Assembly: GCA_030424595.1 (NCBI GenBank)
Contig: JAUHWG010000012.1
Span: 186,001 to 250,000 of the forward strand
Reading direction: 5' to 3'
From: Polyangia bacterium
GTDB taxonomy: Bacteria; Myxococcota_A; Polyangia; Nannocystales; Nannocystaceae
Length of the DNA stretch: 64,000 nucleotides
In this document: piece by piece, positions 43,673 to 51,572 of the stretch
Layout: each line of letters starts with the position of its first letter
Position numbering within the stretch: the first letter of the stretch is position 1
Program-made: the position numbers and the translations under genes
Notes under the pieces: generated by a model
Database searches by the model: none
What the model was told of the DNA's origin: nothing
Seen by the model: only the letters and a program-made list of their open reading frames with translations

Positions 43673-44245
43673 CTAGCTCGCCTCGTTCGCCTCGCTCGCC
43701 TCAGCGGCGCGCTTCAGGTCCGCCGCGAAGGCGTCAAAGGAGGGGCGGAAGTCGGGGAGCTTGCCCTCGATCATCCCCATCATCGTCCCGGTCAGCACCT
43801 CCGCCATCGTCACCGTCGTCGTCCCGTCGGCGCGCTCCGTGATCGTGAAGGTGCGGACCCCCTTGAAGGACCTCCCCCCGTCCTCCCAGACCAGGCGCTC
43901 GCCGGGCTCGAAGGCGCTGACCTTGAGCTTGAAGGTCCGCTTGGGGTCGACGGTCGAGCGCAGGGCGATGGTCTCGCCCAGGGCGATCGAGCCGTCGAGA
44001 TCGGTGACCGTCGAGCTCCACTCGGGGTAGCGATCGGCGTCGGTGAGGAGGGCCCAGACGACGTCGGCGTCGGCCTCGATCTCGACCCCGACGCGGTACT
44101 CGAGGTAGCGCTCGCCATCGAGCCTCTGAGCCTGCCCGTCGAGGACGATCGGGGCCGCTGCCTCGGGCGGCGGCGCGGACGCGCAGGCGCCAAGACCGAG
44201 GGCGAAGATGAGCGAGAGGCCGAGGTTTCCGGTGGAGTTCGTCAC
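43673..44245 (-). CDS. SRPBCC (START-like) lipoprotein
   Basis: 190 residues from a GTG start. The signal peptide ends LGLGAC, followed by a short Ala/Pro linker. Residues 50-180 are a helix-grip fold of the polyketide cyclase/SRPBCC type: VGVEIEADADVVWALLTDADRYPEWSS, FKLKVSAFEPGERLVWED and FTITERADGTTTVTMAEVLTG. The fold binds hydrophobic ligands; location outside the cytoplasm is unusual for it. It converges with the DUF1707 gene (3-base gap) and is divergent from a LysR gene that may regulate it. Confidence 0.85.
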   Translation of the reverse strand: MTNSTGNLGLSLIFALGLGACASAPPPEAAAPIVLDGQAQRLDGERYLEYRVGVEIEADADVVWALLTDADRYPEWSSTVTDLDGSIALGETIALRSTVDPKRTFKLKVSAFEPGERLVWEDGGRSFKGVRTFTITERADGTTTVTMAEVLTGTMMGMIEGKLPDFRPSFDAFAADLKRAAEASEANEAS

Positions 44246-44292
44246 GCCCCGGGTCTACTATTTGTGCCCATTTATGAAAAAGACAGCCAAAT

Positions 44293-44307
44293 GCACTTCA
44301 CTTGTGC
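44293..44307. promoter_or_regulatory. Candidate LysR operator
   Basis: Dyad GCAC-N7-GTGC (44293-44307) in the 75-base AT-rich gap between the divergent SRPBCC lipoprotein and LysR genes, 13 bases before the LysR ATG. Its T-N11-A frame and position fit an autoregulated LysR site. Confidence 0.45.
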
Positions 44308-44320
44308 TGAATGATCATCA

Positions 44321-45223
44321 ATGAAGCTCGACCTCAACGATGTCATCGTCTTCACGGAGGTGGTCCGCTGCGGCTCCTTCACCGCCGCAGGACACAAGCT
44401 CGACCTCCCGCCGTCGGCGATATCGCGCCGTGTCGCCCGTCTGGAGGAGCGCCTCGGCTTTCGCCTGCTCAACCGCACGACCCGGGCGCAGGGCCTGACC
44501 GAGAGCGGCCGGATCTACTACGAGCGGACCGCCCAGATCGCCCACGACATCGACGACGCCCTCCGTGCGGTCCATGAATTTCGGGCGACCCCCTCGGGGC
44601 TGCTCCGGGTCACCGCCCCGGCCGACGACGGCGGCATGATCTGGGAGATGTTCTCCGGCTTTGTCCGCGACCACCCGGAGGTCGACCTCGAGCTCGTCCA
44701 CTCGGTCGAGCGGCTCGACATCGTCAAGGAGGGGATCGACCTCGCCCTCCGCGGCGGCGCCCCTCCGGACTCCTCCCTCCTGCGGGCGACCAAGCTCGTC
44801 GACTCGCGCTTCGTCCTGGTCGCCACCCCGCACTACCTCGGGCGCCACGGCACGCCGAGCCACCCCAAGGAGCTGAGCGAGCACAGCTGCATCGCCATGG
44901 ACAACTGGGTCCCGAACGCCATCGCCGCGCTCCAGGGCCCCGACGGCCCGGTCCGCGTCGACCTCCGCAACCGGATCCGGACCAACAGCCAGGAGACCGC
45001 CCGCAGGGCCGCCCTCGACAGCCTCGGGATCGCGCCGATGGTCGCCTTCACCTGCTGGCGAGAGCTCCGCTCAGGCACCCTCGTCGAGGTCTTGCCCGGA
45101 GCCCTGCCCGGCCCCGCGCCGATGTGGGCGATCTATCCCGCCTCCCGGAGCAAGAGCGCCGCCACCCAAGCCCTGATCGACCACCTGGTGCGCACGGTCC
45201 CGACCCTCGCGCAGGAGGTCTAG
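44321..45223 (+). CDS. LysR-family transcriptional regulator
   Basis: 300 residues. The winged-helix N-terminus is LNDVIVFTEVVRCGSFTAAGHKLDLPPSAISRRVARLEERLGFRLLNRTTR, a textbook LysR DNA-binding domain. The effector domain follows, with GLLRVTAPADDGG and DLALRGGAPPDSSLL, in the subgroup often annotated as DhcR/CrgA-like. It is divergent from the SRPBCC lipoprotein, its most likely target. The inducer is unknown. Confidence 0.95.
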   Translation: MKLDLNDVIVFTEVVRCGSFTAAGHKLDLPPSAISRRVARLEERLGFRLLNRTTRAQGLTESGRIYYERTAQIAHDIDDALRAVHEFRATPSGLLRVTAPADDGGMIWEMFSGFVRDHPEVDLELVHSVERLDIVKEGIDLALRGGAPPDSSLLRATKLVDSRFVLVATPHYLGRHGTPSHPKELSEHSCIAMDNWVPNAIAALQGPDGPVRVDLRNRIRTNSQETARRAALDSLGIAPMVAFTCWRELRSGTLVEVLPGALPGPAPMWAIYPASRSKSAATQALIDHLVRTVPTLAQEV

Positions 45224-45597
45224 CCCTGAGATGAGCGCTGCTATGAGGTGCCCTCACAAGCCCGCGTAGAACCGGTAGCGGAGCCCAGGAAGACTTGCTC
45301 GGGCGAGCGAGGGGCGACGGATGGGACGCAGCGGGAGGACCGGTGCCTCGCGCGGAGACACCCGTACCCTGTCTCTTCAAGCAGCTCAGCCTGACCCGTG
45401 GCGAGCACGTGGCATGGGAGGACCCGCGTCCGCGAGGGACCCGTCGCCCCTCGCCCGCCCGCCTACAGCCCCCAAGCTCCGCCCCTCGCCAAGCACGAGG
45501 TGAGCGCGCGCGCGGGACTTCTGCCACGGGACGCTCGCGCCGCCGGCGGTGCGCTGTGATGCCCCGCGAGGGCGCGTAGCGACTGGCGACCGTCGTG
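45224..45597. other. 374-bp gap between convergent genes
   Basis: It lies between the LysR gene and the second glutathione transferase. A diverged inverted-repeat element occupies about 45405-45530; the rest has no visible gene. Confidence 0.6.
45405..45530 (+). repeat. Inverted-repeat element, diverged copy 5
   Basis: The right end (GCGCGGGACTTCTGCCACGG) is close to copy 1, and the left end (GCACGTGGCATGGGAGGACC) pairs imperfectly with it. The core is not clearly conserved. Confidence 0.5.
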
Positions 45598-46221
45598 TCA
45601 GCTCGCAGCTCGCCGAGCCGCGTAGTAGGCGACCACCTTCGGGTGCTTGGCCACGGCATCGACCAGGCCCGTCAGCTTCGGGAAGGCCGCGAACACGTCG
45701 CCGCCGATGTAGTCCGCGCCGCCGCGGAGGAAGAAGCGCACCGAGACGAAGAGCTTGAGGTCGACGACGTTCAGCTCGGCGCCGCCGACGAAGGGACCGT
45801 CGCCGAGCTGGGCCTCGACGCTCGCGCCCCACGCCTGCATCAGGCCGCTCGCGAGCTCCTCGCGCGCGCGCTTCTTCGCGTCCTCGTCCTTGATGCTGGT
45901 CGTCGCCCCGGTCGCGATCCGGAGCTCTTCGACGGCCGCCATGATCGCCTCGTGACGCGCCGCCTCCCACAGGTCCTTGGGGTGGAGATCGTAGGCGCGG
46001 CCGATGTAGGTCAGCACCGCGTTCGACTGGCCGAGCTTGCCCTTGCCCTCGATCTCGAGCACCGGTAGGCCGCCGAAGGGGGTGCTCCCCTTGCGGGCGG
46101 GCCAGGTCGGCGGCTTGACCCGATCGTCGACGAAGTCGACACCGGCGATGTAGAGGGCGAGGCGGCTGTCCTCGCCGCGGCCGCCGTCAAAGTCGAAGTA
46201 GCTCAGGGTGATCGTAGGCAT
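45598..46221 (-). CDS. Glutathione S-transferase family protein (second)
   Basis: 207 residues. ITLSYFDFDGGRGEDSRLALYIAG is the sigma/mu-like N-terminal domain with the Tyr/Phe and Gly-Arg-Gly-Glu glutathione-site sequence; FGGLPVLEIEGKGKLGQSNAVLTYIGRAYDL carries the cis-Pro and Q-S-N glutathione contacts. The C-terminal domain includes FVGGAELNVVDLKLFVSV. It differs clearly from the 39212-39862 enzyme and is closer to prostaglandin-D-synthase-like transferases. The start is at MPTITLS; the open frame upstream is Arg/Ser-rich and unlikely to be coding. Confidence 0.92.
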   Translation of the reverse strand: MPTITLSYFDFDGGRGEDSRLALYIAGVDFVDDRVKPPTWPARKGSTPFGGLPVLEIEGKGKLGQSNAVLTYIGRAYDLHPKDLWEAARHEAIMAAVEELRIATGATTSIKDEDAKKRAREELASGLMQAWGASVEAQLGDGPFVGGAELNVVDLKLFVSVRFFLRGGADYIGGDVFAAFPKLTGLVDAVAKHPKVVAYYAARRAAS

Positions 46222-46331
46222 CGTCGGCGCTCTCCAGGCTCGGCGCCTCTGTCCGGCGCCGGCGACGGGTATACCCCGAGGCCAGCCCCACCTGACAGAT
46301 GAGAGCCCCGAGTGACCCGAAGCGGAGACCG

Positions 46332-46367
46332 CCGGAGGCGAAGACCTTCGCGTCCACTCGCCTCCGG
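46332..46367 (-). terminator. Hairpin terminator of the Mo-hydroxylase operon
   Basis: Perfect 10-bp arms CCGGAGGCGA / TCGCCTCCGG with a 16-base loop, about 78 bases beyond the last stop codon (46445) of the minus-strand operon. There is no T-run. Confidence 0.5.
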
Positions 46368-46444
46368 TGCGCCGGCCCTCCGCCGCCCGACTCCGGCGCT
46401 CGCGCCGAGGTCGGCCGCGGGAGCCGACGACCGCGAGGCCCTCC

Positions 46445-46648
46445 CTAGCGAGCCCGAAAACAGGAGCGCGACGGATCGCAGCACTCCGGCGCGACGACAT
46501 CGCCGTCGGGTCCGAAGTTTTGGCAGGTCGAGAGGCAGGTGTAGGGGACCGCGTTGCGGCGGAAGGCCGCGAGGATCTCCTCGTCGTCCTCGCTCTCCCG
46601 CGAGGCGCTCTTCCAGCGGAGGTTGACGCAGAGCTTGAGCTTCGTCAT
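46445..46648 (-). CDS. Small cysteine-containing protein of the Mo-hydroxylase operon
   Basis: 67 residues; not recognised. It is basic at the N-terminus (MTKLKLCVNLRWKSASRE), then acidic, then PYTCLSTCQNFGPDGD and PECCDPSRSCF, six or seven cysteines in all. The start codon overlaps the stop of the FAD-subunit gene by four bases, so it is translated with the operon. It has no signal peptide. A metal- or cluster-related accessory role is a guess from the cysteines and location; it is not one of the known XdhC, PaoD or CoxI-type maturation factors, which are much larger. Confidence 0.7.
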   Translation of the reverse strand: MTKLKLCVNLRWKSASRESEDDEEILAAFRRNAVPYTCLSTCQNFGPDGDVVAPECCDPSRSCFRAR

Positions 46649-47655
46649 TTCGCGGGTCCTTTGCTCTCGCCCTCAGAGCCGTCCTCGTCGGGCGCGTCGA
46701 TCAGGGGCGAGGGCGGGCTGACGACCGCGGCGTTCAGGGCATCGAAGACGCTCGCGCGGAGCAGCTCGACCTTGTAGGCCGTGTCCTCCAGGGGCTGCGC
46801 GCCCTCGGTCGCCTTCTCGCCCGCGGCGACGAAGAGGGGCTCGTTGACGACATTGCCGATCAAGAGCCGCTCGACCTCGCGCAGGCGCAGCGGCGTGTTG
46901 GCGACCGCCCCGACGGCGACCCGGGCGTCGACGATCGACTCCCAGCGGTCGAGGCGGAGGCGGACGACCACCTCGACCAGCGCCCACTCGGCGCGGGCGC
47001 GGCTGGTCGCCCGCATGTAGGCGCCCTGCTCCGCCGACCACGGCCGCGGGAGGTTGATGTGGGTCAGGAGCACGCCCTCGTCGAGGGTGTGATCGCGGAG
47101 CGTGTCGCCGATATCGTAGAGCTCCTCGACGCTGCGCGCCGCGCCGCCGGCGACCGACACCGTCGCATCGTAGGCGGCGAGCACCATCCCCATCGTCGAG
47201 GCGTGGGGGGCGATGCAGGGCCGGGTGGCGAAGCAGACATGCCAGAGGTGATCGCCCTGGCGGGCCCAACACTCCGAGCCCCCCGACTTCAGGCACTGAA
47301 CCTCAGGGTCGCGGTAGTAGGCGCAGCGCGGGGCCTGGAGGAGGTTTCCGCCGAGGGTGGCGACCGCCCGGATCTGGGGGTTGCCGAGGCTCGCCGCCCC
47401 CTTCGCCAGCGCCGGATAGCGCTCGCGCACCCAGGGATCCTCGGCCAGCTCCGCCAGGCGCACGCGGGCGCCGATCTTGAGCCCCTCGCCGTCGCGCTCG
47501 ATCTTGTCGAGCCCCGGGATATCGCGGAGATCGAGCACCGGCCGCCTGCGCCGGCCGTGGTTGCGGCGCTCCTGGATGTCGGTCCCGCCAGCGCGGACGT
47601 CGTGGGTCGTCGAGTGCTCGAGCGCGGCCTCGATCGTGGTCGGCAAGCGGATCAT
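46645..47655 (-). CDS. FAD-binding subunit of molybdenum hydroxylase, PaoB/YagS-like
   Basis: 336 residues. FAD-binding loops are RAGGTDI (about 21-27) and NPQIRAVATLGGNLLQ (about 92-107). Right after the second loop come cysteines at about 111, 121, 129, 141 and 147 in PRCAYYRDPEVQCLKSGG, SECWARQGDH and CFATRPC. This matches the additional [4Fe-4S] cluster region of the E. coli aldehyde oxidoreductase subunit PaoB (YagS) rather than ordinary xanthine dehydrogenase FAD subunits. The C-terminal CO-dehydrogenase-flavoprotein domain is present. It carries electrons from the Mo/Fe-S subunit to an acceptor. The gene overlaps the catalytic gene upstream by four bases and the small Cys protein downstream by four. 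It has no signal peptide, so export would need piggy-back on the Tat-signalled partner. Confidence 0.9.
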   Translation of the reverse strand: MIRLPTTIEAALEHSTTHDVRAGGTDIQERRNHGRRRRPVLDLRDIPGLDKIERDGEGLKIGARVRLAELAEDPWVRERYPALAKGAASLGNPQIRAVATLGGNLLQAPRCAYYRDPEVQCLKSGGSECWARQGDHLWHVCFATRPCIAPHASTMGMVLAAYDATVSVAGGAARSVEELYDIGDTLRDHTLDEGVLLTHINLPRPWSAEQGAYMRATSRARAEWALVEVVVRLRLDRWESIVDARVAVGAVANTPLRLREVERLLIGNVVNEPLFVAAGEKATEGAQPLEDTAYKVELLRASVFDALNAAVVSPPSPLIDAPDEDGSEGESKGPAK

Positions 47656-50468
47656 GAGTTCAACCCCTCTAGCACGCGATCCGGACGCAGCGGCATCCGC
47701 CGCGGCCGCCACCCCGTGGCGTGCCAGACCGCGTTGGCGATCGTCGGCAGGGGCGTCAGCGTCGACAGCTCGCCGATCCCGACCCCGCCGCCCTCGACGT
47801 TCTCAAAGCCGCCGGGGATGAACTCGACGTGGATCGGGCCACAATCGCCGATCCCGGCGATCCGGTAGTCTTCGAGCCCCGCCGTCACCAGGAACCCGCG
47901 GCGCGGATCGAGGCGGCGCTCCTCGTAGAGCGCGTAGCTCATCCCTTGGATCAGCCCGCCCTCGACCTGGCTCCGCGCCAGGAGCGGGTTGTAGATCCGG
48001 CCGACCGAGAGACCCGTCCAGCTCTGGAGCACCCGGACCTTGCCGAGGAGGATGTCGACCTCGACCTGCGAGACCTGGACCGCCGCCGAGAGGTAGCGCC
48101 CGACCGCCAGGCCGTCGATCGGCGGGGCGAAGAATCCGCCGCGATCGCGGCGGCGCTTGCCTACCACGGTGATCACCGGCGACTCGTCGAGCAGCTCCGC
48201 CCACGAGAGGAAGCGAACGCTGTCGCGGACCCCCTCCGGGACCGCCCAGGCGCGGCGCATCCGGAGCTTGGTCTGGGCGACCTCCAAGAGCTCCTCCTTG
48301 AGCAGGCGGAGCGCGTCCTCTGCCGCCGGCCCGACCGTCGAGGCGGTCCGCGATCCGGCGGACATCGGCCCGTGGACGGCGCGAGAGGAGCCGATCTCGA
48401 CGGTCACCCGCGAGCGCTCGATCCCGAGGCCGGAGGCGACGACATCGGCGAGGAGGCTGCGGGTGCCGGTGCCGATGTCCTGCGTCGCGGTCGAGACGAC
48501 GATCCCCCCCGGACCGGCGTCGAGCTTGACGCGGGAGCCCGGCATCGTCAGGTAGAGCCAGACCGCCGCCGAGAGGCCGACGCCCCGGCGATAGCGGCCG
48601 CGATCGTGCTGCGGCTCGCTCCTGTCCTTCCAGGCAGGTAGCGCCTCGGCCCAGTCGTAGACCCGACGACGGGCGTCGTTTTGGTTCCAGCGCCGGCGCA
48701 GCTCGATCGGATCGTCGCCGGTCGTGTGGGCGAGCTCGTCGATCGAAGACTCGAGGGCGAAGAAGGCCGAGGGCCCGCCCGGACCGCGGAAAGGACAGCC
48801 CGGCGGAGTGTTGGTCGTGACGTCGAAGTCCTGGAGATCGAGCCGCGATTGGGGGTACATGATCCGCATCAGCGGGGTCGTCGCGGAGCCGATCGCCGCG
48901 CCGCCGTCGCCGTAGGCCCGGGCCTTGATCGCGAGGTCGTCGGCCTTGCCGAGCGCGGCCCTGAGGTCGGTGCGGACCTGCGGGCGGAGGCCTGCGACGG
49001 TCATCTCCTCCCGCCGATCGAGGACCAGGCGGACCGGCCGCAGGGTCACCCGCGCGAGCTCGACCGCGGCGATCGCCTCGGGGCGGAGGGTCGCCTTGGA
49101 GCCGAAGCCGCCGCCGATGTGATCGGCGTGGACCTCGACCTCGCTGACCTTGAGCCCGAAGCGCTCCGCGAGGTCCTCGGCCATGTGGCGCACGGCCTGG
49201 GTCGACATCCACACCTCGAGCCCGCCCGAGGTACCCCAACGGGCGACGCAGGCGTGGGGCTCCAGGCAGGTGTGGACCTGGGTCTGGGTGCGGTAGCGGC
49301 CCTGCACCTCGGCCTTGTGGTTGCCGTCCCGACCTGTCCATCGGGCCAGACCACGGCGATGCGAGAAGAGCTTGCCGGGGCCGCGGACGTTGCCCCGCCA
49401 GACCATCGGCAGCGCCGGCCCCTCGCTGTGGTTGGCCGGCGAGCGCCGAGCCTCGCCGCGGGGGAAGACGACGGGCGCGTCCTCGGCCGTAGCCGCCTCG
49501 ATCGAGAGCACGTGGTTTTTGATCCGCCAGTCGAGCTCGACCGCGCTGAGGGCCCGGGCGGCGATCTCTTCGGTCTCTGCGGCGATCGCGAGGATCTCCT
49601 GGCCGACGTAGCGGACCGACGCCGGCGCGTTCAGGAGCTCGACCACCCCGAGCACTCCTGGGACGTCGAGCGCGGCCGACCAGTCGAGCGAGCGGAGCTC
49701 CGCCGCCGCGTAGGGCGAGCGGAGGATCTTGGCGTGGGCCATCTGCGGCAGGGCGACGTCGACGGTGTACTGCGCGGCGCCTGTGACCTTGTCGCGGGCC
49801 TCGTAGCGCGGGCCCTCGCCGCCCGGCTCGTCGTAGTCGCCGCGGCAGGCGGCCGCGACCGCGCGGTAGATCGACAGGTAGGCGCCGCAGCGGCAGAGAT
49901 GACCGCTCAGGGCCTCGGCGATCTCCTCGTCGGAGGGCACGGCCGTGCCCTTCTCCTTGCGCCATCGGTCGTAGAAGGCCGCGGACTCGACGACGAAGCC
50001 AGAGGTACAAAAGCCGCACTGGAGGGCGTCCTCGCCGATGAAGGCCCGCTGGACCGGGTGGAGGCCGTCGCTCCCCTTGGCCAGCCCCTCGACCGTCGTC
50101 ACCGAGCGGCCGTGGAGCGCGACCGCGGGCATCAAGCAGCTCACGACCGGCCGCCCGTCGACCTGCACCGTGCAGGCGCCGCAGGCCCCGTGACCGCAGG
50201 AGCGCTTGGCCCCGCGAAGCTCCAGATCATCGCGGAGCACGTCGAGCGCCAGGCGATCGCCGCCGACCCGCAGCGCCTCCTTTTGGCCGTTGACCTCGCA
50301 CTCGAGCGGGACCGTGTCGACGCTGGTGCCCTCCGCCTCGACCGCAGGGGCGTGGGTCCCCTCGCTCTCGAGCGCCGTCGTCTTGCACCCCGAGGCCGCG
50401 ACCCCCCCTCCGACAGTGATCAGTGCAGTCCCCCGGAGGAAGCCTCGCCGTGTCGTACCCGTGCTCAT
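47652..50468 (-). CDS. Tat-exported molybdenum hydroxylase: fused [2Fe-2S] and molybdopterin-binding subunits
   Basis: 938 residues. The N-terminus TTRRGFLRGTALITVGGG is a twin-arginine signal; it ends VAASGC (Cys28), a possible lipobox. Residues 55-205 are the small iron-sulfur subunit: CGHGACGAC (Cys91, 96, 99) with Cys111 for cluster one, then CGFC (151, 154) and CRC (192, 194) for cluster two. From about 215 to the end is the molybdopterin subunit: VDVALPQMAHAKILRSPYA, IGGGFGSKATL (about 453), PFRGPGGPSAFFALESSIDEL (about 560), TATQDIGTGTR (about 663), EGGLIQGMSY and the active-site glutamate in GVGIGELSTLTPLPTIANAV (about 900). In the PaoABC/YagTSR enzymes these two parts are separate chains and only the small one carries the Tat signal. 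Substrate probably an aldehyde or N-heterocycle; not determinable. MoeA and TatA are encoded in this window. Confidence 0.92.
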   Translation of the reverse strand: MSTGTTRRGFLRGTALITVGGGVAASGCKTTALESEGTHAPAVEAEGTSVDTVPLECEVNGQKEALRVGGDRLALDVLRDDLELRGAKRSCGHGACGACTVQVDGRPVVSCLMPAVALHGRSVTTVEGLAKGSDGLHPVQRAFIGEDALQCGFCTSGFVVESAAFYDRWRKEKGTAVPSDEEIAEALSGHLCRCGAYLSIYRAVAAACRGDYDEPGGEGPRYEARDKVTGAAQYTVDVALPQMAHAKILRSPYAAAELRSLDWSAALDVPGVLGVVELLNAPASVRYVGQEILAIAAETEEIAARALSAVELDWRIKNHVLSIEAATAEDAPVVFPRGEARRSPANHSEGPALPMVWRGNVRGPGKLFSHRRGLARWTGRDGNHKAEVQGRYRTQTQVHTCLEPHACVARWGTSGGLEVWMSTQAVRHMAEDLAERFGLKVSEVEVHADHIGGGFGSKATLRPEAIAAVELARVTLRPVRLVLDRREEMTVAGLRPQVRTDLRAALGKADDLAIKARAYGDGGAAIGSATTPLMRIMYPQSRLDLQDFDVTTNTPPGCPFRGPGGPSAFFALESSIDELAHTTGDDPIELRRRWNQNDARRRVYDWAEALPAWKDRSEPQHDRGRYRRGVGLSAAVWLYLTMPGSRVKLDAGPGGIVVSTATQDIGTGTRSLLADVVASGLGIERSRVTVEIGSSRAVHGPMSAGSRTASTVGPAAEDALRLLKEELLEVAQTKLRMRRAWAVPEGVRDSVRFLSWAELLDESPVITVVGKRRRDRGGFFAPPIDGLAVGRYLSAAVQVSQVEVDILLGKVRVLQSWTGLSVGRIYNPLLARSQVEGGLIQGMSYALYEERRLDPRRGFLVTAGLEDYRIAGIGDCGPIHVEFIPGGFENVEGGGVGIGELSTLTPLPTIANAVWHATGWRPRRMPLRPDRVLEGLNS

Positions 50469-50801
50469 CGTTCGTCCTCAAGGCGCGACCGTCCTGTCGC
50501 GCTCGCCCGCACGCAGGGTATCGCGGAGGTGCACCGACGCCGACCCGCTCGCCGCGCCCTCGCCCTCTCTCGCACGATTCCGCGCCCCATGAACCATCGG
50601 AATAGGAGCATCCGCCGCTCCCGTCAAGCGAGAGGCAGCGCCGGGAATGCGCAGCTCACGATCACGTCGCCGATCCTCCCCAACCGCGGATCGCACACCT
50701 GGTCGACGGAGGCGCGACCTCGCTCAATTGTCAAGAATTCGAGCCCTAAATGGCTCCTGGGACTTCATCTGTGGTCCCCAGATGACGTATAACCGGGACC
50801 C
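50469..50801. other. 333-bp divergent intergenic region
   Basis: Between the Mo-hydroxylase operon (minus) and the zinc-finger lipoprotein gene (plus). It contains a TATAAC at 50788 and a CATCTG/CAGATG dyad at 50765-50783; otherwise I see no gene. Confidence 0.5.
50788..50793 (+). promoter_or_regulatory. -10-like hexamer of zinc-finger lipoprotein gene
   Basis: TATAAC, eight bases before the ATG at 50802, with TTCATC 18 bases upstream. A CATCTG-N7-CAGATG dyad overlaps the spacer and could be an operator. Confidence 0.4.
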
Positions 50802-51542
50802 ATGAAGCGCTTCAGCCAAGCCCTCATCACGGTGTTGACCGCGCTGACCCTCAGCGTCAGCGGCTGCTCCAAGAGCGTCGAAGGCGAGTCCAAGAAGTGG
50901 GACTCCAACACCGCCAAGGTGACCGCGCTCGGGGCCCAATACCCCGGCCTGAAGAGCGCTCTGGACGCCCGCAAGGCCAGCGCCAAGGAGGTCTATGACG
51001 CCGCCTCCTCCCTCGACGGCGACGCCAAGATCGAGAAGCTGGCGGAGGCGAACAGCGCCCTCATGTCCGGCTACGTCCGCCAGCTCGACCAGCTCGACGA
51101 GAAGATGAAGAAGCTCCGCGAGTCGCGGGCCCTGGCGGCGACCAACGCCGGCGACTCGGCGAGCGAGCTCGGCGCCAAGGTGGCGGCGGAGGACGCCGCG
51201 AAGGTGATCGAGCGGGTCGACGCCATGCTCAAGAAGGGCTCGCCCGACGAGGCCGCGGCGCAGGTCCTGGTCAAGAAGGCGAGCGATGATCTCGACGCCG
51301 CCCAAAAGGCGATCGACAAGGTCGTCGCGGCCGACAAGGCGAAGAAGGACGAGGCCAAGGCGGAGGTCGAGGCGGAGAAGGGCGAGGCCAAGGCTGACGA
51401 GGCCGCCGCCGCCGCCAAGGTCGCGCCGTGGAAGTGCGGCTACTGCGACTCTGAGAACCCGCACGACGTCACCTCGTGCAACTCCTGCGGCGCCGCCAAG
51501 CCCGACAGCGCCGCCGACAAGAAGGCCGCGCCCGCGAAGTAG
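50802..51542 (+). CDS. Coiled-coil lipoprotein with a C-terminal RanBP2-type zinc finger
   Basis: 246 residues. The signal peptide MKRFSQALITVLTALTLSVSGC has Cys22 as lipobox cysteine. Residues 30-205 are highly helical and Ala/Lys/Glu/Asp-rich with heptad character (LDQLDEKMKKLRESRALAA, AQKAIDKVVAADKAKKDEAK). Residues of about 208-235 fit the RanBP2/NZF zinc-finger rule W-x-C-x2-C-x3-N-x6-C-x2-C exactly (Trp210, Cys212, Cys215, Asn219, Cys226, Cys229). In eukaryotes such fingers bind ubiquitin, Ran or RNA. In a predicted envelope lipoprotein a structural or protein-binding knuckle is more likely. Unknown function. Confidence 0.85.
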   Translation: MKRFSQALITVLTALTLSVSGCSKSVEGESKKWDSNTAKVTALGAQYPGLKSALDARKASAKEVYDAASSLDGDAKIEKLAEANSALMSGYVRQLDQLDEKMKKLRESRALAATNAGDSASELGAKVAAEDAAKVIERVDAMLKKGSPDEAAAQVLVKKASDDLDAAQKAIDKVVAADKAKKDEAKAEVEAEKGEAKADEAAAAAKVAPWKCGYCDSENPHDVTSCNSCGAAKPDSAADKKAAPAK

Positions 51543-51560
51543 TCGGCCTCCGGACCCGGC

Positions 51561-51566
51561 TACGCT
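51561..51566 (+). promoter_or_regulatory. TANNNT -10-like hexamer of the isochorismatase-AlkB gene
   Basis: TACGCT exactly six bases before the ATG at 51573; predicted leaderless, so this gene need not depend on read-through from the lipoprotein gene 30 bases upstream. Confidence 0.45.
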
Positions 51567-51572
51567 TCGCCG

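Noticed and set aside
48681..50792. 703-codon plus-strand frame opposite the Mo-hydroxylase gene
   Set aside because: Repetitive Arg/Asp/Gly/Val composition without domains; the minus-strand gene has every catalytic motif.
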